From assembly GCA_017990795.1 (NCBI GenBank), contig JAGNNG010000031.1, forward strand, positions 1-10,185: a DNA stretch of 10,185 bases, read 5' to 3'. This document shows positions 1 through 5,394 of the stretch, piece by piece; position 1 is the first letter of the stretch, and each line of letters begins with the position of its first letter. The notes under the pieces were generated by a model. That model saw only the letters and a list, made by a program, of their open reading frames with translations, was not told where the DNA came from and searched no databases. Made by a program: the position numbers and the translations under genes. Origin of the DNA: Deltaproteobacteria bacterium. GTDB taxonomy: Bacteria > Myxococcota_A > Polyangia > Palsa-1104 > JAEUJZ01.

Positions 1-173
1 TTGCTGCAGACATCGACGATAAAAGCGGCATGTAGCTGCGCCGCTTCTGCCGCCGACAGAGCCCGCTGCTCTGAAAAACCCGCTGCGGCTTCGCCCTGCC
101 ACAGCCGAGTCTTGACCTGACCTGCGACCGGCGCACGGGCCATCACCACCAGCGTACAAACCGGGCCCGTCAC
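1..173 (-). CDS. DUF2064 / TIGR04282-type glycosyltransferase-like protein, N-terminal fragment
   Basis: This is the first 57 codons of a gene that continues past the left edge. Translated from the GTG at 173 it gives a short beta strand (VCTLVVMARAP) followed by VAGQVKTRL, and then a helix containing AAQLHAAFIVD. That arrangement matches the start of the DUF2064/TIGR04282 family (typical pattern: LLVFAKAPVPGRVKTRL), which has a nucleotide-sugar-transferase-like fold. The family's substrates are mostly unknown. The alternative ATG at 143 would cut off the first beta strand, so GTG is preferred; a GGGAAGG stretch lies about 9 nt upstream as a possible ribosome site. The gene starts 20 bp after the stop of the acyl-CoA dehydrogenase on the same strand, so the two are probably co-transcribed. 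The family call rests on recalled motif similarity over a fragment, and no catalytic site can be checked. Confidence 0.72.
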   Translation of the reverse strand, partial: MTGPVCTLVVMARAPVAGQVKTRLWQGEAAAGFSEQRALSAAEAAQLHAAFIVDVCS

Positions 174-193
174 CGTCGCGGCCTTCCCGTCGC

Positions 194-1354
194 CTAGCCC
201 CAACCGAGCCGCTTCGAGATGATCTCGCGCATGATCTCGCTGGTGCCGCCACCGATGGTGACTAGGCGCACATCGCGGTAGTAGCGCGAGATCGGAAACT
301 CATCAGAGTAGCCAAAGCCGCCGTGTGCTTGCAGGCAGCGATCCGCGACCTTGCACGCCAGCTCACCGGCGAGCAGCTTGGCCATCGTGATCTCTTTTAC
401 CGCGTCTTCCTTGCGATTAAACAAGTCGCAGGCGCGATAGGTCAGCCAGCGCGCCCCTTCGATCTCCGTCGCCAGCTGCGCAAACTGATGCCGCCAGACC
501 TGGAACTTGAGGATCGGGCGGCCAAACGCGGTGCGGTCAGTGGTGTACTGGATCGTCTCGTCCAGACACTGCTGGGCACCAGCGACGGCGCTGCAGGCGG
601 CAATCAGGCGCTCGCCCTGGAAGTTCATCATGATGTAGTAAAAGCCGTGGTTCTCCTCGCCCAGCAGGTAGCGCGCGGGGATGCGGCAGTCTTCAAACGA
701 CAGCTCGGCGGTGTCCGACGAGTGATTGCCCATCTTCTTGATCTTGCGCGTGACCGAGAAGCCCTTGGTATCCGTCGGAAACGTCACCAGCGAGACGCCG
801 CCAAAGCCGCTGTTCTCGGCTCCGGTACGCACTGCCAGCGTGATGAAATCGGCGCGCGTGCCGTTGGTGATCCAGCACTTGGCGCCATTGATTACGTAGT
901 CGCCGTCGACCCGGCGCGCGGTGGTGCGAATGCTGGCCACGTCGCTGCCACAATTAGGCTCGCTGACGCCCAGGGCTGCGATCTTTTCGCCGCGCAGCGC
1001 CGGTGCCAAAAACTCCTCTTTCTGCTCCCGCGTGCCAAGCTCGCCGATGATGGGCGTCGCCATGTCGGTCTGCACCATCAGCGCCATGGCCAGACCTGCG
1101 CAGCGACTTTTCACCAGCGCCTCGCCCCAGGCTGCGCCGTACCACCAGTCGCCCCCGGCCCCACCGACGTCCTCGGGGTAGTGAGCGCCTAAAAAGCCCA
1201 GCTCACCCGCGCGCTTGAAAACTTCCCGAGGAAACAGCTCGGCCCGCTCCCACTCCTCGACGTGGGGAGCAATTTCCTTGGCCAGCCACTGCTCGACGGA
1301 CTTGCGAAACATCTCGTGTTCTTCGCGAAAGAAGGTCATCAGCATGCTGGCCAT
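194..1354 (-). CDS. Acyl-CoA dehydrogenase, LCAD/IVD-like active site
   Basis: An FAD-dependent acyl-CoA dehydrogenase (alpha,beta-oxidation of an acyl-CoA, passing electrons to ETF; cytoplasmic). It has 386 residues from the ATG at 1354, the usual family length. Visible motifs are the helical N-domain, the FAD/substrate signature GVSEPNCGSD (about 129-138), CWITNG (160-165), the FAD-contacting HGGFGYSDEF (344-353), and the C-terminal GGGTSEIMR (368-376). The position that carries the catalytic Glu in medium/short-chain enzymes is Gly here, while NFQGERL places a Glu at residue 248, where long-chain and isovaleryl-CoA dehydrogenases hold the catalytic base. The substrate is therefore probably long or branched. 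Starts at 1345 and 1339 are also possible; none has a strong ribosome site. The longer frame reaching a TTG at 1405 adds an unconserved leader. The gene sits 83 bp after the large Ala/Pro-rich protein and 20 bp before the DUF2064 gene. Confidence 0.93.
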   Translation of the reverse strand: MASMLMTFFREEHEMFRKSVEQWLAKEIAPHVEEWERAELFPREVFKRAGELGFLGAHYPEDVGGAGGDWWYGAAWGEALVKSRCAGLAMALMVQTDMATPIIGELGTREQKEEFLAPALRGEKIAALGVSEPNCGSDVASIRTTARRVDGDYVINGAKCWITNGTRADFITLAVRTGAENSGFGGVSLVTFPTDTKGFSVTRKIKKMGNHSSDTAELSFEDCRIPARYLLGEENHGFYYIMMNFQGERLIAACSAVAGAQQCLDETIQYTTDRTAFGRPILKFQVWRHQFAQLATEIEGARWLTYRACDLFNRKEDAVKEITMAKLLAGELACKVADRCLQAHGGFGYSDEFPISRYYRDVRLVTIGGGTSEIMREIISKRLGWG

Positions 1355-1437
1355 AGAATCAGTTTTCGCAGGGCCGGGCAAGGCACCTTCAGCCACCCGC
1401 ACCAAGTTGCTGCTACAGACGGAAAAGCTATGGCGAT

Positions 1438-3324
1438 TTAGAACGCGCCGCCTGGACCTCGGCCCGAGTCATCGCTACGCGGCGGCTGCACCGGCGGCGC
1501 AATCGGGCGCGAGCGATTCCAGTTCACGCCAAAGACCGAGGCCATACCTGCCTCAGCAGCGGCGCGTACGCCTGGGTGTGGACTGCTGGTATTGGCGCGA
1601 AACAGCTGGATGACCGCAGGTGACTTGCTACCGGCAAACCGTCGCAGCAGCTCCGCTCTTTGCGCCTGATTGGGAGTGGTACGTAGCACTCGCAGCGCTT
1701 CCTCATGGGGCGCATCGTCTGCCAGCGGCAGCGGCGGCTGATCGTCGGGAGGCGGAGCCTCTACAAGCTCTTTGCTATCGGGGGTTACTACTGCTGACTC
1801 AACCGCAGCTGGACTCGCGGGCACCGGTCGCGCAGGAGGAGCCGCCGCAACCTCAGCAGGCTTGGCTCCCGGACGAGCGGCAGCCGTCGGTGTCGCAACC
1901 TGCGTGCCCGGCGGCAGCATGCCCGCCTTCGCCAGCGCCGCAGCCAAGCGCGGATTCATCGGCTTTGGCGCACTGGGCGCAGCGCTCTCAGCAGGGGCCG
2001 GAACAGCAGCCGGAGCAGGCGCAGCAGCAGCCGCTGGCGTCGGTACGGGCGTCGCAGGACGAGAGACCGGTGCTGCAGCCGCCGGAGGTGGAACTGCAGC
2101 CATCAGCTCGGTTGGGATCGGCTTGCCCATCGCGCGTGCTGCATCCATCGCTGCCCGACGACGCGCATCGTCCCGACTGGCCATCGCCGCCGGATCGTCT
2201 AGCACTGGATCCGCCACCATTCCGGCTGCAGCATCCGCGCTGGTGGGGCCTGCGCCCGTCTGTGCAGCTCCAACAGGCTGCACCCGCAACGAGACACTAC
2301 AGGTCAGCCACGCTTGATCTCCACGCAGCCCCACACCTGGCGCGCCCAGCGGCACCGGCGCAGAGAGCTGCTGACTGCTGGCCAAGATCAGCGGCGCCGA
2401 CTGACCCGCGGGGCGAGGCCCAGCGAGTGCGCGCCAAGCACCTCCCAGCAAGTGGGCCTCGGTCACCAGCAGCACTGCGCCTTTTAAGTCTGCGTCCCGT
2501 CGTAGCCGCCGCAGCGCAGAAGCCAGCTGCGGCACCGGCCAGCCCTGCAGCGCGGTCCCGTCGAGTTGCACCACCGGACGTTGCAGCCGATATCGCAGCA
2601 GCTGCGCCAGCGCCTGACTCTGCTCGACGCTGCACCCAGAGAGCCACAGCAGCACCGGCTGCGCTGCGACCAGCTTTTCTTTGACCAGCTCCGTCAGCTG
2701 CGGCGACGGCTTTTCGAGCATCAGCTCTTGGGCCCAGCTGGTGCCAGGCGACGGTGCAGGCAGGTGCATCACGCCCGGTAGCTGACCCGTAAACAGCGCC
2801 GCTTCCGAGACCAAGCCCGACAGCAGCAAGCCGCGCCCCGCAAACAGGCGATCGTCGGGTCGCAGAAAGCCCAGCTCGGCACTCTCGCCAACTTCGACTA
2901 GACCGTGTGCCCGCAGACGCTGATCGCTGGCCAAGGTGATGATCGCTTGCTCGCAAGACAGCGCCAGCTCCTGCGCTGCCATGGCGACCGTGTAGGCCGC
3001 ATCGGGCCGAAGCAGCAACGCCAGCAAGCGCTGCTCAAGCGCCGACAGCTGGAAGGACTTGGCCACTCGGGCTGCGATCTCAGCGAGGGGATCGGCAGCC
3101 GGTGCTGACACGACCTGCTGCGGCTCGGGAACGCTCACAGCTGCGGCAACATCGATGGGCACGGGCGCGGGCGCAGCAGTGACGGTCGCGACTGGTTCCG
3201 GCGCAGGCTCTGGCGCGACGGCGGGCGTGGGTGCTACCGGTGCAGCCTCTGACTTGAGGCGCGCTCGGCGGGCTGGCTTGGCTGACTTAGGAGCAGGCTT
3301 GGAGGTCGGTTTGCGGACGGGCAC
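1438..3324 (-). CDS. Ala/Pro-rich protein with winged-helix-like segment and degenerate AAA+-like core
   Basis: A 628-residue protein from a GTG start. Residues 1-78 are basic then Ala/Pro/Val-rich and probably disordered. Residues 79-165 look helical and resemble the winged-helix segment that precedes AAA+ cores in some bacterial ATPases (FQLSALEQRLLALLLRPD). Residues 222-325 have the order of a P-loop core: a beta strand VLLWLSG; a loop GCSVEQSQ where Walker A GxxxxGK[ST] would be; a strand and loop PVVQLDGTAL; a Walker-B-like AVLLVTEAHLL in which Asp is Thr but Glu remains; and a sensor-like PLILASSQQL. With no Lys/Thr in the P-loop, ATP binding is unlikely. A long Ala/Pro linker (about 350-535) joins a C-terminal helical piece (540-600, HEAT-like: one or two repeats). 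No signal peptide or membrane segment is seen. It lies 78 bp downstream of the ECF sigma gene. The domain reading is by eye and uncertain; function is unknown. Confidence 0.85.
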   Translation of the reverse strand: MPVRKPTSKPAPKSAKPARRARLKSEAAPVAPTPAVAPEPAPEPVATVTAAPAPVPIDVAAAVSVPEPQQVVSAPAADPLAEIAARVAKSFQLSALEQRLLALLLRPDAAYTVAMAAQELALSCEQAIITLASDQRLRAHGLVEVGESAELGFLRPDDRLFAGRGLLLSGLVSEAALFTGQLPGVMHLPAPSPGTSWAQELMLEKPSPQLTELVKEKLVAAQPVLLWLSGCSVEQSQALAQLLRYRLQRPVVQLDGTALQGWPVPQLASALRRLRRDADLKGAVLLVTEAHLLGGAWRALAGPRPAGQSAPLILASSQQLSAPVPLGAPGVGLRGDQAWLTCSVSLRVQPVGAAQTGAGPTSADAAAGMVADPVLDDPAAMASRDDARRRAAMDAARAMGKPIPTELMAAVPPPAAAAPVSRPATPVPTPAAAAAPAPAAVPAPAESAAPSAPKPMNPRLAAALAKAGMLPPGTQVATPTAAARPGAKPAEVAAAPPARPVPASPAAVESAVVTPDSKELVEAPPPDDQPPLPLADDAPHEEALRVLRTTPNQAQRAELLRRFAGSKSPAVIQLFRANTSSPHPGVRAAAEAGMASVFGVNWNRSRPIAPPVQPPRSDDSGRGPGGAF

Positions 3325-3332
3325 AGCTGAAA

Positions 3333-3341
3333 ATTATATCA
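3333..3341 (-). promoter_or_regulatory. Extended -10 promoter for a leaderless transcript
   Basis: On the minus strand this reads TGATATAAT, a perfect extended -10 (TGn plus TATAAT) in GC-rich surroundings. No good -35 is visible 16-18 bp upstream, as expected for extended -10 promoters. Transcription would begin about 7 nt downstream, near 3326, only about 2 nt before the GTG at 3324. No ribosome-binding site precedes that GTG, so a leaderless or near-leaderless mRNA is inferred. It would let the 628-residue protein be made independently of the upstream sigma gene. Confidence 0.6.
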
Positions 3342-3402
3342 CGTGCAGGTCCCGGCTTGGGCGCTGGTAGCGAGGGCGCTCGTAGCAAGTACTTTAGGGA
3401 AC

Positions 3403-3987
3403 CTACTCTGGCGTCGACTCCGATAGCTCGGTGGCGCGGTGACGCAGGCAGCTACGCAGCATGCGGTGTGCGCGCAGTCGGCGTGTTCGGACGCCACCGA
3501 CGGTAAGTCCCAAAGTCTCCGCGACTTCCTGCACAGGTTTTTCGTCGAGGTCGCAGTGAATCACGACGCAGCGATAGCGCTCGGGCAGCTGCTCGATGGC
3601 CCACCGTAGGAGCTGCGCCTGCTGTGCTCCCTCCAGCTGCGTCTGCGCCAGCGCGGCATTGCCACACCCATGCAACCAGCTTGAGTCCTGCGGCAAGTTG
3701 GCCACCGCGCGCGTTTTGCGGTCACTGGCCCGTCGCTCTTTGCGCATGGTCATCAGCACCGCGTTAGCCCCTACGCGATACAGCCACGTTCCCAGCTGAG
3801 CGTCGCCGCGGAAGTAGTCCAGATGTGACAGCGCCGCCAGCACCGCGTCTTGCGCCGCATCTTCGGCACCACTTTCGTCGCGCAACATACGTCGGGCCTG
3901 CCGTAGCAGGGCTGGGCGACTGTTGGCAACGGCCTGAGCCAGGGCCTGAGATTGAGACTGGTCAGCCTGAAGGTTTTGCTGTGGCAT
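3403..3987 (-). CDS. ECF (sigma-70 group 4) RNA polymerase sigma factor
   Basis: A 194-residue sigma factor with only regions 2 and 4, as usual for ECF sigmas. Region 2 spans about 24-90 (AEDAAQDAVLAAL, then GDAQLGTWLYRVGANAV, matching the region 2.2-2.3 consensus). A short linker of about 30 residues follows. Region 4 spans about 122-182 (AIEQLPERYRCVVIHCDL, then a helix-turn-helix VQEVAETLGLTVGGVRTRRLRAH). The ATG at 3987 is chosen because GGAG lies 7 nt upstream (3995-3998); the longer frame to 4152 would translate the AT-rich control region. No anti-sigma gene (zinc-binding or membrane) flanks it, and there is no C-terminal extension, so control is probably transcriptional. It diverges from the CarH-like gene across 313 bp, recalling the litR-litS pair of Streptomyces. 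Its target promoters are unknown. Confidence 0.93.
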   Translation of the reverse strand: MPQQNLQADQSQSQALAQAVANSRPALLRQARRMLRDESGAEDAAQDAVLAALSHLDYFRGDAQLGTWLYRVGANAVLMTMRKERRASDRKTRAVANLPQDSSWLHGCGNAALAQTQLEGAQQAQLLRWAIEQLPERYRCVVIHCDLDEKPVQEVAETLGLTVGGVRTRRLRAHRMLRSCLRHRATELSESTPE

Positions 3988-3994
3988 GGCTTTG

Positions 3995-3998
3995 CTCC
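3995..3998 (-). promoter_or_regulatory. Ribosome-binding site of the ECF sigma gene
   Basis: GGAG on the minus strand, 7 nt before the ATG at 3987. It decides the start in favour of the 194-residue sigma factor rather than the longer open frame reaching 4152. Confidence 0.75.
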
Positions 3999-4073
3999 GC
4001 GTTGTTCTGGGGACCGGCGGTTTGGGTCGCGGCGCTGGATGCGATCCAGACTGGCTGCAGGTAGCGCCTGCGA

Positions 4074-4106
4074 TATATACAAACCTTACACAAACCAAGT
4101 ACGAGC
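4074..4106 (+). promoter_or_regulatory. Putative CarH operator 1 (sigma side): three 11-bp repeats
   Basis: Three consecutive 11-mers read TATATACAAAC, CTTACACAAAC and CAAGTACGAGC, each with AC at positions 6-7 and C at 11. Tandem 11-bp direct repeats are the known binding geometry of CarH, where each DNA-binding domain takes one repeat. The array lies over the spacer and -10 of the best sigma-gene promoter candidate, so binding should block it. Assignment to this regulator is inference. Confidence 0.55.
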
Positions 4107-4112
4107 TGTCAA
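4083..4112 (-). promoter_or_regulatory. Candidate promoter of the ECF sigma gene
   Basis: On the minus strand a perfect TTGACA (4112-4107) is followed after 18 bp by a weak -10 TAAGGT (4088-4083). The start would be near 4076, giving a leader of about 89 nt before the ATG at 3987. A competing AT-rich -10, TATATC at 4077-4072, lacks a well-spaced -35. The -10 choice is uncertain. Confidence 0.4.
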
Positions 4113-4238
4113 ACGTTTGCTTGATGTTTTGTTCAGAAAATCTTGAATTCAAAAAAGAATCGGCTCTATCCAGCTAATATTCGCGGGGTTTCTTCATTTA
4201 ACCGCACAGCCTGTTTGTGGCCGCAGCCAGCACCTGAT

Positions 4239-4271
4239 CCAGAACAATCCTTATACAAACCATTGACACCG
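4239..4271 (+). promoter_or_regulatory. Putative CarH operator 2 (carH side): three 11-bp repeats
   Basis: Three consecutive 11-mers read CCAGAACAATC, CTTATACAAAC and CATTGACACCG, each with ACA at positions 6-8. The middle one differs by a single base from the middle repeat of operator 1. The last repeat contains the TTGACA of the carH promoter candidate, so occupation would give autorepression, as CarH operators are known to overlap a -35. The regulator assignment is inferred. Confidence 0.5.
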
Positions 4272-4291
4272 GATCGCAGAGCAGTCACAGT
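4263..4291 (+). promoter_or_regulatory. Candidate carH promoter
   Basis: Perfect TTGACA at 4263-4268, 17 bp spacer, and a poor -10 CACAGT at 4286-4291. The start would fall near 4298, about 3 nt before the TTG start codon. With no purine-rich ribosome site upstream, a near-leaderless mRNA is possible. The weak -10 keeps confidence low. Confidence 0.4.
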
Positions 4292-4300
4292 GATCGCAGC

Positions 4301-5320
4301 TTGAGCAAGTATCGAATCCAGACCGTTGCACAGATGACGGGCCTCTCGGCGGCGCTGATTCGCGCTTGGGAAGCCCGCTATGGCCTGATCGTGCCGGAGC
4401 GAACAGAGGCCGGTTATCGTCTGTATTCGGATGACGATGTTGCGGTCTTGCGCAGTGCGCTCAAGCTGGTGCAGCGCGGCATCGCCCCTATGCAGCTGGC
4501 CAAGCTCCAGCGTCATGAGCTGCTGGCTCAAGCCGCGGTGGCAAATGGCGCGGCAGAAGTGGCTGATGGCTCTGTGCAGTCGGTGCTTCGGCAGCAACCC
4601 GCGGTAGAGCCACGACGGATTGCGACCGCGCACTCAGGTTACTCTGTGCTTGACCCAGCAGGGAGCCGCGCCACCGCCATCGCGCCCCCGACCAGCTATG
4701 CCGAGCGCGTCGATCAGCTGCTGGAAGCCTTTGCCACCTTTGACAATCGCCGCGTCGATGAGCTGCTGGGACCGCCACTGGCGCTGCTGTCGCCGCAGAC
4801 CGCGTGTAAAGAGCTGCTTCTACCGCTGCTACGCGAAGTGGGTGAACGCTGGCACCGAGGGGAGCTCTCGATCGCAGCGGAGCACTTTGGCTCCAGCCTG
4901 ATCCGAGGCAAGCTGAAGGCGCAACTGGAGCTATTTCGACAGAACAGTGGCCCGCACCGCATGATCTGCGCCTGTCCCCCAGGCGAGATGCACGAGCTGG
5001 GTCTGCTGATGTTTACGCTGGATGCCGCAACTCAAGGCTGGGACACCATTTACCTCGGCGCAAACCTGCCGCTGGCCGATCTCAAAGCCGCCATCGACAA
5101 GGTGCATCCTGAGCTGGTCGGTCTGTCGCTGGTTGCACGTCGGGAGCCAAGTGAGCTACGCCAGCTGCTGAGCGCGCTGATGCACCTCTGCCAAGGTCGC
5201 TGTCGGCTGCTGGTCGGTGGCAGCGGTCTGTCTGGCATGACTAGCCTTGTGCGCGAGTGCGGCGCCTTGATGATGCCCGAGTCGGGACAGCTGACAGACC
5301 TGCTACGCCAGCCCAACTAG
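4301..5320 (+). CDS. carH: CarH/LitR-type MerR regulator with B12-binding photosensory domain
   Basis: 339 residues. Residues 1-75 are a MerR-type winged helix (YRIQTVAQMTGLSAALIRAW, then GYRLYSDDDVAVLR). Residues about 133-215 form the four-helix bundle that caps the cobalamin, with the Wx9EH signature complete: W184, E194, H195. Residues 219-335 are the cobalamin-binding Rossmann domain with ExHxxG (E229, H231 as lower axial ligand, G234), LSLVA (275-279) and GGSG (306-309). H185, beside W184, matches the His that forms bis-His ligation after illumination in Thermus CarH. Known CarH proteins bind DNA as adenosylcobalamin tetramers in the dark and fall apart in light. The linker between DNA-binding and sensory parts (about 76-132) is longer than usual; characterised CarH proteins have about 285-300 residues. 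The start is TTG; the next Met (12) would break the DNA-binding fold. It probably controls the divergent sigma gene and itself. Confidence 0.93.
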   Translation: MSKYRIQTVAQMTGLSAALIRAWEARYGLIVPERTEAGYRLYSDDDVAVLRSALKLVQRGIAPMQLAKLQRHELLAQAAVANGAAEVADGSVQSVLRQQPAVEPRRIATAHSGYSVLDPAGSRATAIAPPTSYAERVDQLLEAFATFDNRRVDELLGPPLALLSPQTACKELLLPLLREVGERWHRGELSIAAEHFGSSLIRGKLKAQLELFRQNSGPHRMICACPPGEMHELGLLMFTLDAATQGWDTIYLGANLPLADLKAAIDKVHPELVGLSLVARREPSELRQLLSALMHLCQGRCRLLVGGSGLSGMTSLVRECGALMMPESGQLTDLLRQPN

Positions 5321-5322
5321 TC

Positions 5323-5337
5323 GTCCCCAACGGGGAC
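5323..5337 (+). terminator. Short GC hairpin after carH
   Basis: GTCCCC and GGGGAC form a perfect 6-bp stem around an AAC loop, 3 nt after the carH stop. There is no T-run after it, so it is at most a weak attenuator or a 3'-end stabiliser. The next gene starts 57 bp further on the same strand, so read-through is plausible. Confidence 0.35.
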
Positions 5338-5394
5338 AGCCCACGGACGCATGGTACGCTGGTAGCTGCAGCCGTCAGCGCTGCTGGTGCTTCC

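Larger units (their letters stand above)
3988..4300. promoter_or_regulatory. Divergent AT-rich control region between sigma and carH
   Basis: These 313 bp carry no credible gene. From about 4072 to 4200 it is clearly more AT-rich than its surroundings. It holds two tandem 11-bp repeat arrays (4074-4106 and 4239-4271), a TTGACA for each direction, two perfect 10-bp palindromes (CAAACGTTTG at 4110-4119, TTGAATTCAA at 4143-4152), and an exact 8-bp direct repeat GATCGCAG (4272-4279, 4292-4299). The 10-mer TATACAAACC occurs once in each array (4076-4085 and 4252-4261). Confidence 0.8.

Noticed and set aside
323..1192. Long plus-strand open frame opposite the acyl-CoA dehydrogenase
   Set aside because: It has no recognisable domain and lies wholly antisense to a well-supported enzyme; GC-rich codon use leaves such frames open.
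1620..2684. 354-codon plus-strand open frame opposite the Ala/Pro-rich protein
   Set aside because: It is a low-complexity Gln/Pro/Ala translation with no domain, antisense to a protein with readable domain structure.
3361..3386. Near-identical 11-mers GCGCTGGTAGC and GCGCTCGTAGC
   Set aside because: There are only two copies, 15 bp apart and GC-rich, with no relation to a promoter element; this is compatible with chance.
3988..4152. N-terminal extension of the sigma factor to an upstream ATG at 4152
   Set aside because: The added 55 residues match nothing in sigma factors, and a GGAG site sits at the right distance from the ATG at 3987.
3988..4300. Cobalamin riboswitch upstream of the B12-binding regulator
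   Set aside because: I see no B12-box-like conserved core, and the predicted carH leader is only a few nucleotides.
4166..4633. Minus-strand open frame overlapping the control region and carH start
   Set aside because: It has no domain similarity and would overlap the conserved MerR DNA-binding domain in antisense.
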